Positions 1 through 10,000 of a stretch of DNA of 64,000 nucleotides are shown here, piece by piece. The stretch's first letter is position 1, and every line of letters starts with the position of its first letter. This DNA is from Tritrichomonas musculus (lineage: Eukaryota > Parabasalia > Tritrichomonadida > Tritrichomonadidae): contig JAPFFF010000010.1 of assembly GCA_039105265.1 (NCBI GenBank), forward strand, positions 744,001-808,000, written 5' to 3'. The notes under the pieces are model-generated. The model was not told the DNA's origin, searched no databases, and saw nothing but the letters and a program-made list of their open reading frames with translations. The position numbers and the translations under genes were made by a program.

Positions 1-1068
1 ATTAAATTTCATTTAATATTTCAATAATTTTTTCATGTAAATAACTATAATCATCTGTTTTTATTTTTAAAGCCATATAAGAATCTATAGCAATTAAAAG
101 ATGGTTTTAATCATCATTTTGAATATTGAATGTTTGGGAAAAAATTGAATGTTTTGGAAAATAATTGAATGCTTGGGAAAAAAATTGAATGCTTGGGAAA
201 AAAATTGAATGTTTGGGAAAAAATTGAATGTTTGGGAAAAAAAATTCATCTTTTGTAATATGCATTTGAGTTATCTGATTCAATTTAATTGGACCACTTC
301 TTCAAAGTTCTTTCGATTATATCATTTCTTTTTTAAATATAATTATAATTACTTGTATGGCATCTTTTGTTAGAATCTTCATTTGCTCATTGAAAGTAAT
401 TTGTATGGCTTCTTTTTGTCTGTAGTTACATTTACCATCACAATTTGATGCTAAAGCACTATATTTAAAAAGGCAACAATTGTTGTCAATGCAAATGTTT
501 TCGATGTTAATATGAAACACCTTTGATGTTAGCATGTAAAAACTCCTTTATATAAAAGATAAAGTTCTTTTTACACGTGATAACCTTGATTTTCACTGTA
601 AAAATAATGATAATAAAGATGCATTGCAAATTGTCCAAAAAAATTGTGATAATAAACAAATCAAACAATCATTTATCAAAAGAACAGGACTTAAGCATCT
701 TGGAGACTACAATTAATGAGAAAAAATTGCGAATTCATCTAAATAGATTTTCTAGGAATTTCTATTATGATGATGACTATTATGATTATCATGAAAATAA
801 ATCTATTTGGGGGAAATGGGGTAAATAAATTCAATCAGTGACAAGATGAAAAAATCATATTAAAAATTTTAAATTTATTGATTTTTATTATTGTGAAATT
901 ATTTATGTTTGTAGATAATCGATTATCAAAAAGATTTGATTTTTGAATTAGTTTATTGGATTTATATTATGCAAAATTGGGAAATCAAATCTTTTTTATA
1001 ATTCAATAAACTTATACAAAAAGTGAATATTAACGTTTTTTTATTTTCTTTATTAGTCTCTTATTTTT
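1..1068. other. Intergenic region with a short minisatellite
   Basis: No gene is supported here. Two short open frames (317-535 minus, 577-828 plus) have low-complexity AT-driven composition and no recognisable motif. The notable structure is the minisatellite at about 123-243, listed separately. The rest is AT-rich intergenic sequence leading to the Sel1 gene. Confidence 0.5.
123..243. repeat. Minisatellite, about 21-bp unit, six copies
   Basis: Six head-to-tail copies of a unit of the form TTGAATGYTTGGGAAAAA plus a few A's. Copies differ by T/C at one position and by the length of the A run. No coding role is visible. Confidence 0.85.
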
Positions 1069-2337
1069 ATGTTCTATCATCAATCTTTAAGCGAAGCAAT
1101 CGAACAACTAAAAAGCACCAAAGTTTCAAAGAAAAATTCAATGACTTCTTATTCAAATAAATTTATAAATAACTCGAATCAATACAGAAATGATACTCAA
1201 ACAAATAAAGCAAGTAACACTGCGCAAATGATTATATTTCCAACTTCATCTGATAATAAAACATCTTTTAGCAATAATTCTAATTTATCTACTAATATGA
1301 ACAGACCAATTATCCAAGCGAAACCAACTTATTCATCATCTTTGACCAGTCCAAAACTTATCAAGCCCACAACATTATCAACACACTCCGATCAACAAAT
1401 TAAATCTTCATCACATATCCATCCACCAGATTCAGATACTAAGAACGATAACGTCCAAGCATCAAACCCCAGATTTTTTACTCATTCAATTTCACCCCCA
1501 ACCTCCAAACCACCAGTATCTACACAATCAACTTTTAAACGGTCACCTAACCGCCGCACCAAGCCCAACGAACATGTTCAATTTGGCAGCATACTGAACC
1601 GAAAGATAACCAAATCAGACGTTAATTTATATTACAAATTTGGCCTTCGTTTATCCAACCAAATAAGCTCACAAAAACGAGCCTCATATTATCTGAAATT
1701 TGCAGCCGATCATGGCCACGTTGACTCGATGATACGATATGCGACCATTCAATACGACGGTTATCCAGTTGGCAATCCACGACTCTTTCGGATTGAGAAA
1801 AACCGCCAGGAAGCAGCCCGCTACTTCAAGAAGGCGGCGGACATGGGAGACGCCAGAGGGATGCGCCGCTATCGTTCGATGCTGTACGACGGCGACGGCA
1901 TTGAAAAGGACAGGAAGGCTGCTGTCTCAATGTACAAGAGAGAGGCCGATAGGGGAGTCGCCAGCTCCATCTCGCAGTACGCGACGATGCTTTACCTCGG
2001 CGACGGAGTTGAAAGAAATTTGAATGAAGCAGTACGTTATTTTCGGTTAGCGGTTGATAAAGGCGACCGGTTTGGAACAAGGATGCTCGCGTACTTGTAC
2101 CTCACAGGAAGCGGTGTCGAATACAGTATGAAAGAGGCCGTTTATTATTATAGGATGGCCGCAGACATGGGAGACGAGGAAGCCTTGAAACAGATTGTCA
2201 AAATAGTCGACATCGGAGGAGACAACTTTTTGAATGAAAAAGAAATTGAGAAGTATTGTAAAATGGCCGCCGATAGAGGTGACTCTGATGCTTTGAATAA
2301 ATACAAGTCTTTAATTGCAGCAAAAAAATTTGAATAG
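1069..2337 (+). CDS. Sel1-repeat protein with Ser/Thr/Asn-rich N-terminus
   Basis: The protein has 422 aa. Residues 1 to about 185 are polar and disordered (Ser, Asn, Thr, Pro). From about residue 190 to 415 there are six or so Sel1-like (TPR-related) repeats, seen as recurrent A-x-x-Y-x-K-x-A-A-D-x-G-D/H signatures such as YFKKAADMGD and YYRMAADMGD, with G-D-G-V/I turns. Sel1 repeats form alpha-solenoid scaffolds that bind protein partners; in trichomonads they often occur with kinases, but no kinase domain is visible here. The ATG at 1069 is the first in a long open frame. The repeat part (about 1750-2230) is clearly more GC-rich than the N-terminal part. Partners and pathway are unknown. 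Confidence 0.85.
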   Translation: MFYHQSLSEAIEQLKSTKVSKKNSMTSYSNKFINNSNQYRNDTQTNKASNTAQMIIFPTSSDNKTSFSNNSNLSTNMNRPIIQAKPTYSSSLTSPKLIKPTTLSTHSDQQIKSSSHIHPPDSDTKNDNVQASNPRFFTHSISPPTSKPPVSTQSTFKRSPNRRTKPNEHVQFGSILNRKITKSDVNLYYKFGLRLSNQISSQKRASYYLKFAADHGHVDSMIRYATIQYDGYPVGNPRLFRIEKNRQEAARYFKKAADMGDARGMRRYRSMLYDGDGIEKDRKAAVSMYKREADRGVASSISQYATMLYLGDGVERNLNEAVRYFRLAVDKGDRFGTRMLAYLYLTGSGVEYSMKEAVYYYRMAADMGDEEALKQIVKIVDIGGDNFLNEKEIEKYCKMAADRGDSDALNKYKSLIAAKKFE

Positions 2338-2896
2338 CTCTCAAAATTTGAATAGCTGCTAACTTTTTGATAGGTTTTGTGTGAAAACTTTTTGTTTGTT
2401 TGTTTTATCAGCTGATATAATAATTTGCTGGTTGGCTAAATGAAGATCATCTTTTTGATTGTTGTTTCAATTGATTGTTTTCATCATTCGGAAAAGATAG
2501 TAGAGGGCGTCGTGCCCACAAGAGAAGACAATCAGCAGCATAAATTGCTGTTACTAAGGCCATCATTTATTTAAATTTGGCTTTATATTCATTTTCATGT
2601 CTAATTTTAATTTAATTATAAATATAATTGAAAAAAAAATTTTTTTATTCCATTCTAAATTAAATACAATCAGAAAGTAGCATAATTTGGAAATATTACA
2701 CAATAGAGTATTTCAAAAGATTGGGAACATTTTTTATTTTTAATAAAACATTTTTACTGAAAATTTGTACGTTTATTTTTACGAGTTTCATGAAATATGT
2801 TAATTAAATTAACTTATATAATCATATAATAAAAAATACTGCCAAGAATTAGCTATGGAAAAAATTCAGAGCAAAATAAAATGAAAAATATTTCAG
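2338..2896. other. Intergenic, convergent gene ends
   Basis: This lies between two convergent genes and no ORF is supported. A short less AT-rich patch at about 2500-2565 contains two small possible stem-loops (GGGC-GTCGT-GCCC, and CAGCA-TAAAT-TGCTG). I cannot assign it to a known RNA. Confidence 0.4.
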
Positions 2897-5800
2897 TTAT
2901 TTCTTATAATATCGGGATTCAATTTCTTTGATAGTTACCAAACATTCTAGATCATAAAAGACCATTGCATATTTAATGATATTACTTTGTTCAACTCCTT
3001 TTTTGGTTAGATCTTGATAGTAACATTTGCCATCGATTTGTTGTAGTGCTCCCTGAGCTAACTCTAAAAGGACATCTTTAGTTTCTTTGACACAATTTTG
3101 TTTACTTCGGTATTTGAATTCAATTATATATCCTTTGTTATCTTTTTTTATGTCTTTTGGGATAAAAATGACACCTGATCGTCCTTTTCCACTTTGTCTG
3201 TTTGATAAAATATCAAAACGATCTCTAAGTTCAATAAGCATGCCCAAACAGAGACCATTTAAGAAACACTCCACTGAATCAAAAGTGCCAATGCAATCCA
3301 AAAGAATTTGATTTAAATTCTTATTAAGTGATTCGATATTACATTGAATAAAATTCATAATAAAATCTGAAAAAGATTCAGATTTGTCAAACCATGCTGA
3401 AATTATTCTCTTGAACATTAATTGGATTTCGAAATTAGGTATCGTTAGTATTGAATTTGATATGCGACCTTTCGTGACTTTCCCAATAATTGATAAATAT
3501 CCAGATGCAACAAGGAGACTGATTATTGCTTCTAATTTCATATTATATATATCATTGAATGAAATATCTTCTTCTTGGATTGAAATACAAAATTCATGGT
3601 TTTGGAGTAAATTAACAAGTGATGTACAAAATGCAGGTGAACACTTTCTAACCAAATCTTCAATAAGAGAATTGTCACTTGTGTTTATCCAATAACAATC
3701 TGGTTCTTGTAACTCATTTAAAAACTTTGTGATTGACCAAGGATTGAAAATATGTGTTGTTGATCCAAAGCAATATCCATCATACAGCATCATAATTTTT
3801 TCCTCCCAAAAACCAAGCCCGTAGTTTTTGAGAGCTTCATAGACTTCATGATAAGTGAATCCAAAAATTGATGAATATTGGTAAGAAGATGTTGTTACAA
3901 CTTGCAAATTATTAAAACCAGAAAAAATTGACTCTTTGCATATCGGAGTGATTCCAGTGATTAAAGCACGTTGAAGAAATTCATTTTCTTTGAAAGTTGA
4001 GCAGAAAAAGCTACCCAAAAAAGTAATTAATTTTTGCCATCCTGCTTCATCACTCTTTTCCCAGAATTTTATCATCGGTGCATCATATTCATCCAAAAGA
4101 ATAATCATTTTTTTATTATAAATTCTATAAAAGAGCAAGCATATCTGATGAATTGCTTCAACTGCAATATTATCGTTCATTTCATAAGAAATGGACTTAA
4201 TGATTTTGACTTCATCTTCATTAAGTTTATTCGAACTTAAAAGAATATTCTTGAAAGTTATGATTGCACTAGCAATTTCCTGCTTAATTGCATATAAAAT
4301 ATTATCTACATCTTGAAATTTACATTTCCCAAAGTTCATTGATATGACTGGATATGTTCCTTGAATTTCCATCATTTCTTTATCCTTCCATATCTTTGTT
4401 CCCTTAAAAAGGATCTCTTTTTCATTTGCATATTCAGTTGAAAAGAAATATTTCACCATGCTCATTGTTAACGATTTTCCAAAACGCCTTGGCCTTGTTA
4501 TCAATGTGGATAATGGACCTTTTCCCCACCATTCACTTATAAACTCTGTTTTATCCACATAAAAATAATTATTTTTGCGTATTTCATAAAAGTCTGAATA
4601 ACCGATTCCAACTTCTTGAAATAGCCTTAAATCATTGACTTTTTCAAGCATCTGTCTAGCTTTTAAAGAAGTCATTTCCAATTTTACCAAATTGTTATTT
4701 AAATAGGTGCCAAACATATAATTACAATTTTCAATTTTCATGAATATTCCTCCATCTTCAATTGATTTCAAATTATTTTTATCTTGATCAGATAATTCTT
4801 CAATTGAGATTGATAACAATTTGACCAATTTTTCAAAACTAACAAAATCAATACGAATTAATCGTTTAGAAGGAAATTTAGCTTTTTGAAGAAAACAGTC
4901 ATATAATGGAACTGGGATTGAATTAAAATCTTCTTTATTGAAAAAGAATGCAGAAGAGCCGAGATGACAAATTTTTAAATTCTTGTTTTCTTTTCCAATA
5001 ACTGCCCCCAATTTTTCTGAAACATTGAATATTGTTTTTTTAAACATATCTGAATGAAAAAAAGATATTGTTTCAAATTCACTCTTATCAAATCCAAATT
5101 CTCCAATAATTTTATCAATGATATTTTGTGGAACTTTTTTGAAAACATTTTTCTCGATGAAATCATTTTTTTCATCATTTTCTGCTTGATTATGATCATC
5201 ATTATTGTATTCTGTTTCTTTTCTCTTAACCACAGCTACAAAAGTTGAATCAGAATGAATCAAATGGGAATAAAACCTCATACAAAAATTAATGTTTTTG
5301 GCATTTTTTGTTTTACAATCAAATCCTTCAATTTCCCAATCTGTCAATCCTTGAAATCTGTTTATATCATTAATCATGTTGCTGCAATCAACGATACTAA
5401 ATTCTCCATTCATTTCATTTAATACTTCATTCACAACAGCTTCGTTTTCAATTGGATTAATTGAATATGTTGAATAAACACAAATACCACTTCCTTTCAA
5501 TTTGTTGAGCGAGCTTTTCAAGTATTCTTTTTGGATGCTGTGGAATCTACTGGCATTGTCAATTGACCATTCAGAAGGGAAATCATAAAGAAGTCCATCT
5601 TCAGATGAAGGAGCAAAACAGACGACTTTATCAAATAGCTGGATTCGAGGAACTGCTGACAGTTCCTTGTAATGCAGCACGCATAAATTGTCTGAGCCAA
5701 AATCATAGTTTTCTTTTCCTTTTTTTATGTCTGGCTCATTGACAAAAATGTAACCATTTGATAGAATTTTTGAAACAATTTTTATGACAGCAGGATCAAT

Positions 5801-6205
5801 CGTGCCTTGGCAAAAGAGAGTGTCATCAAAGTTGACTTTAAGAAAAAGAAATGGAATCAATGATGAAAACTTCATTCGTCCAATAAAACCTTTTGAAGTA
5901 TTTTCATTGAGCCATTTAATGTACTGGCTTACTGTATCTGAATTATTTGTATAAACTACATTAATTATTTTTTCGCCATCGAATATCTGATATGCTTTGA
6001 TACGAGCCTGATCTTGTTCTAGTTTGGGTTGAAAATACCGGAAATTGAGTCGTATTCTCTCTTTTTGTTTATCTTGCGCAGTGATATAAAAAAATGTAGA
6101 TATTTGATTTGATTCATGAATCAATTGTTCAAAGTCATTGTAAGTCATATGTTTTGGGGTATCAAAAATATTTTTATAGAAATTGATAAAATTTTGTGGT
6201 CGCAT
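2897..6205 (-). CDS. NSUN2-like pseudo-methyltransferase fused to AAA-ATPase_like and PDDEXK_9 domains
   Basis: The protein has 1102 aa, counted from the ATG at 6205; the frame is open for a few codons upstream but offers only TTG. Residues 1 to about 520 follow NSUN2/Trm4 tRNA m5C methyltransferase along its whole length: RITG-like start region, SLIPFLFLKV (family MIPPLLLNV), the motif IV region, YSTYSINPIENEAVV (family YSTCSLNPIEDEAVI), and the C-terminal NVSEKLGAVI segment. Both catalytic cysteines are replaced (PC to PS near residue 200, STC to STY near 247), and the SAM loop DMCAAPGSKT has become a non-glycine-rich sequence. Residues about 535-830 are an AAA-ATPase_like domain (PF09820 type) with YFYVDKTEFI, TRPRRFGKS (Walker A-like) and ILLDEYDAP (Walker B). 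The C-terminus is a PDDEXK_9 (PF08011 type) domain with YIIEFKYR, but the usual GRxD aspartate reads GRSG. It is probably a non-catalytic RNA/nucleic-acid binder coupled to an ATPase; its function is unknown. Confidence 0.85.
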   Translation of the reverse strand: MRPQNFINFYKNIFDTPKHMTYNDFEQLIHESNQISTFFYITAQDKQKERIRLNFRYFQPKLEQDQARIKAYQIFDGEKIINVVYTNNSDTVSQYIKWLNENTSKGFIGRMKFSSLIPFLFLKVNFDDTLFCQGTIDPAVIKIVSKILSNGYIFVNEPDIKKGKENYDFGSDNLCVLHYKELSAVPRIQLFDKVVCFAPSSEDGLLYDFPSEWSIDNASRFHSIQKEYLKSSLNKLKGSGICVYSTYSINPIENEAVVNEVLNEMNGEFSIVDCSNMINDINRFQGLTDWEIEGFDCKTKNAKNINFCMRFYSHLIHSDSTFVAVVKRKETEYNNDDHNQAENDEKNDFIEKNVFKKVPQNIIDKIIGEFGFDKSEFETISFFHSDMFKKTIFNVSEKLGAVIGKENKNLKICHLGSSAFFFNKEDFNSIPVPLYDCFLQKAKFPSKRLIRIDFVSFEKLVKLLSISIEELSDQDKNNLKSIEDGGIFMKIENCNYMFGTYLNNNLVKLEMTSLKARQMLEKVNDLRLFQEVGIGYSDFYEIRKNNYFYVDKTEFISEWWGKGPLSTLITRPRRFGKSLTMSMVKYFFSTEYANEKEILFKGTKIWKDKEMMEIQGTYPVISMNFGKCKFQDVDNILYAIKQEIASAIITFKNILLSSNKLNEDEVKIIKSISYEMNDNIAVEAIHQICLLFYRIYNKKMIILLDEYDAPMIKFWEKSDEAGWQKLITFLGSFFCSTFKENEFLQRALITGITPICKESIFSGFNNLQVVTTSSYQYSSIFGFTYHEVYEALKNYGLGFWEEKIMMLYDGYCFGSTTHIFNPWSITKFLNELQEPDCYWINTSDNSLIEDLVRKCSPAFCTSLVNLLQNHEFCISIQEEDISFNDIYNMKLEAIISLLVASGYLSIIGKVTKGRISNSILTIPNFEIQLMFKRIISAWFDKSESFSDFIMNFIQCNIESLNKNLNQILLDCIGTFDSVECFLNGLCLGMLIELRDRFDILSNRQSGKGRSGVIFIPKDIKKDNKGYIIEFKYRSKQNCVKETKDVLLELAQGALQQIDGKCYYQDLTKKGVEQSNIIKYAMVFYDLECLVTIKEIESRYYKK

Positions 6206-6618
6206 TGACAAGTTATCAAATATATTAAATATTTTTAACCCAGAAAAGTTAAGGTTAATATTAGCCTTGTATCGTACTTCAGAAAAATATTTTAAGATTG
6301 TGTTTTATCCATCAAAAAGTTCATATTTAAATATGTTTCTTTATTGTTCGAATAATAAAAATAATAATAAAACTTTTTGATAAAGTTCATTCAAAAAGTT
6401 AAAATTCAATTATGCTCATTCAAAAAGTAAATGAGCTGAGACACATAGGACTTAAATTCTTGGACATTTGCCAGGCCTTTTTTTTAAAAGAATTGGTTAA
6501 ATAAATAACAAAAATAAAGAAGATTTCCAAAATATTGCTAGTTTATTCTATATCTATAATGAAAACAAAAAAATATTTTATTTTAATATAATTTAATATA
6601 TATAGTTCATTATTGTAA

Positions 6619-6690
6619 TCCGACATAGTCTAATGGTTAAAATACTTGGTTCTCACCCAAGAGCTCGGGGTTCAATTCCCCGTGTCGGAA
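6619..6690 (+). tRNA. tRNA-Glu (CTC)
   Basis: A complete cloverleaf. The 7-bp acceptor is TCCGACA/TGTCGGA with discriminator A. The anticodon stem is CTTGG/CCAAG around loop TTCTCAC, which reads CTC (Glu). The T arm is CGGGG/CCCCG with TTCAATT. The A box (TAGTCTAATGG) and B box (GGTTCAATTCC) are intact. There is no intron and CCA is not encoded. A T7 run immediately downstream is a Pol III terminator. Confidence 0.95.
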
Positions 6691-6697
6691 TTTTTTT
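6691..6697 (+). terminator. Pol III terminator of tRNA-Glu
   Basis: A run of seven T directly after the discriminator base. Confidence 0.8.
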
Positions 6698-6738
6698 GAT
6701 TTTTTCTCCTTATAATTATATATTGCATTACCGCTTTC

Positions 6739-6800
6739 TGTGAATGTTCATTATTAAAGCATATCATTATTCCTTTTTCTGTAACTTCAATAGAAGAATA
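6739..6800 (+). pseudogene. LRR_5 (BspA-like) repeat relic, single unit
   Basis: The plus strand reads as one LRR_5 unit (F-C-E-C-S-L-L-K-H-I-I-I-P-F-S-V-T-S-I-E-E). It closely resembles the last unit of the dead LRR-kinase at 60.7 kb, which shares the phrase TTTTTCTGTAACTTCAAT. It is too short to be a gene; most likely it is a leftover of an LRR gene. Confidence 0.6.
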
Positions 6801-6818
6801 CTTATTATATAACACCAC

Positions 6819-6849
<31 letters not shown>

Positions 6850-7015
6850 TGTAGTATTAAAAATATTGGAATTTTTATAATTGTTGTTTTGGTTAAGTGA
6901 CCAAATTCATTTCATGCATTTTTTTCGTAAAGAACACTTAAAATGAGTAGCCATTTATTTTAATTGATGTGAAATTCACTTTTAAAAACATTTTGAAAAG
7001 AAATTTGGTAGAATT

Positions 7016-10000
7016 TTAGATATCTTCTCCAAAACCTTCGTAAAAGATCGATGAAATATTTTTCATATTTTTGTATTTTGGTTTTATTTCTACTTTTTTT
7101 TGAAGATCTGATAACAAAACTGGTAGTAATCTAATATTGTATAAAAAAACTTTTTTCTTATACAATTCATATACTTTTTTATAAGTTGTTTCATATTTTA
7201 AGAAACTTACAATTTGATCTATGTAACAATTTACTTTATCTGGAATTTTAATAAGATTTCTTGCTTCATTTTTAATAACTTCTTTGTTTAGTCCATTTTT
7301 CTTTATTAGAGCCAATATTAATAGATGTATTGAAAATTCGAATTTATGAGATGATTTTGCCAATAAATCAATTGATTTGTTGATATCTTCTTTGATTTCT
7401 GAATCAAACAAATATAAATGCGCCAAATTGTACATTGCCAAAAAATCGTTTTTTTGATATATTGCTTCTTTAAAAAGTTCAATTGCATAGCCTGTATTCT
7501 TTTTAATATTCTCATTACCATATCTGTATATTATACCCAGATTGTTTTTTGCAAATTGTATCCTGAATGATGATGCCATTTTATAATAATGAACTGCCTC
7601 TTCAATGTTTCTCTTGACATATTTGCCTTTGTGGAGCAAAAAAGCATGGCAATAATTTGCCATTCTATTCTCATTTGTTGATGCAAGAATTATATAATAC
7701 ACTCCTTTTTTAATATCGCGTGAAATACCAAAACCATAATAATATTTAAATCCGAGACATAGTTGTGCTTCTGAAAAGTTTTGATTTGCAGCGAGTTCAA
7801 GATAATGATTTGCTTTATTAACATTACGAGAAATGTGTTTTCCTTCTGTATAAATTATGAAAAGATACATTAGGGCCTTTGCATTGTTGTTGTTTGCCGA
7901 GAGCGTAAAATAATGAATAGCTTTGTTAATATTAACATATTTGCCTTCATAATAGATTAAACCTAGTTTATATTGGGCTTTTGGATGATTTTGATTTGCA
8001 GCAAGTGAAAGAAAATGAATTGCTTGGTTAACATCACGTACTAAATATTTATCCTCATAATAAATGATACCAAGTTTGTATTGGGCTTCTGGATGATTTT
8101 GATTTGCAGCAAGTGAAAGATAATGAATTGCTAGATTAACATCACGTACTATATGTATACCTTCATAATAAATGATACCAAGTTTGCATTGTGCTTCTGA
8201 TAGATTTTGATTAGCAGCGAGAGTCAAATAATGAATTGCTTTATTAACATCACTTTTAACAAATTTGCTATCAATGTATAGTATTCCGAGAGTGCATTGT
8301 GCTTCTGAATGATTTTGATTCGCAGCGAGTGTCAAATATTGAATTGCTTTATCAACATCACGTTTTACATAAATACCTTCAACATAAAGTATACTAAGGA
8401 TACATTGTGCTTCTGAATGATTTTGATTTGCTGCAAGTGTTAAATAATGAATTGCTTTGTTGCCATTATTAGCATAATACCTATTGTAAAAATAAATTAA
8501 ACCCAGTTTGAATTGTGCTTCTGAATGATTTTGATTTGCTGCGAGCGTAAAATAATGAATTGCTTTATTAATATCACGTGTTACATATATACCTTCATGA
8601 TAAATTTTTCCAAGGATTGATTGTGCTTCTTGCAAATTTTGGTTTGCTGCGAGTGTTAAATAATAAATTGCCTGTTTAATATCACGAGCAATATATTTAT
8701 TCTCAAGATAAATAGCTCCAAGGTTGTATTGAGCGAGTGAAAAATTTTGATTTGCCGCGAGTGAAAGATAATGAATTGCTTTTTTAATATCTTGAGTAAC
8801 ATTTTTTTCATTATAATAAATGAGACCCAGAAGGAACTGGGCTTTTGAATGATTTTGATTTGCAGCGAGTGTAAGATAATAAATTGCTTTGTTAACATCA
8901 CGTTTTTCATATTTCCCTTCATCATAAATAAACCCGAGCTTGTATTGGGCTTCTGAATGATTTTGATTTGCAGCGAGTGTGAGATAATGAATAGCTTTGT
9001 TAGCCTTGCATGCACAATATTTTCCTTCAATATTAATGGTGCCAAGTTCATATTGCGCTACTGGATGATTTTGTTTTGCTGCGAGTGTAAAATAATGAAT
9101 TGCTTTGCTAACATCTGGTGTAACATATTTACCTTCAAGATTAATGAAACCTATGGCGCATTGTGCATCTGAACAATTTTGATTTGCAGCCAGTGTGAAA
9201 TAATTAATTGCTTTGTTAACATCGCGTGCAACATTATTCCCTTCATAATAAATTGTACCGAGTTTGAATTGTGCTTCTGAATGATTTTGATTTGCTGCGA
9301 GCGTAAAATAATGAATTGCTTTATTAATATCACGTGTTACATATATACCTTCATGATAAATTTTTCCAAGGATTGATTGCGCTTCTGAATGATTTTGGTT
9401 TGCTGCGAGTGTTAAATAATAAATTGCCTGTTTAATATCACGAGCAATATATTTATTCTCAAGATAAATAGCTCCAAGGTTGTATTGAGCGAGTGAAAAA
9501 TTTTGATTTGCCGCGAGTGAAAGATAATGAATTGCTTTTTTGATATCTTGAGTAACATTTTTTTCATTATAATAAATGAAACCCAGAAGGAACTGGGCTT
9601 CTAAGATATTTTGATTTGCAGCGAGTGTAAGATAATAAATTGCTTTGTTAACATCACGTTTTTCATATTCACCTTCATCATAAATAACGCCAAGTTTGCA
9701 TTGTGCGATTGGGTGATTTTGATTTGCAGCGAGTGTTAGATAATGTACAGCCTTGCTAACTCTACTTGGAACATAATGACCATGATAAAAAATAAAACCA
9801 AGATCATTTTGTGCTTGTGGACAGCTTTTATTCTGATGAAAGCCAATAGATGTTTTGATTATTTTTTCTAAAAAAAGCAAATGTTTTTGAAATTTCATAC
9901 ATGAACCTTCAAGAAGGATTTCATCTTGAAATTTGTTACAAAATACTTCCAAAATTTCTGATATTGAATGGAATCGTTCATTTATATTTCGTGTGCATTT

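Larger units (their letters stand above)
6206..7015. other. Intergenic with tRNA-Glu, LRR relic and poly(A) tract
   Basis: Apart from the tRNA and the LRR relic listed separately, this region holds a long uninterrupted A tract (about 6818-6847). At about 6255-6290 it also holds a motif (CTTGTATCGTAC with flanks) that recurs at about 32870-32905. About 6915-7015 is the 3' flank of the Sel1-kinase gene and has a decayed second copy at 20.55 kb. Confidence 0.5.

Noticed and set aside
317-828. Two short ORFs, one on each strand
   Set aside because: No motif, AT-driven composition, no initiator or partner evidence.
2490-2570. Possible small structured RNA
   Set aside because: Two small stem-loops only; no match to a known RNA that I can recognise, and no promoter or terminator pattern.
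6209-6211. TTG as start of the fusion gene (also at 10732, 11223 and 18966 for other genes)
   Set aside because: A eukaryotic nuclear gene is expected to start at ATG; an in-frame ATG lies a few codons downstream in three cases, and the fourth (10732) is the internal junction of a frameshifted gene.
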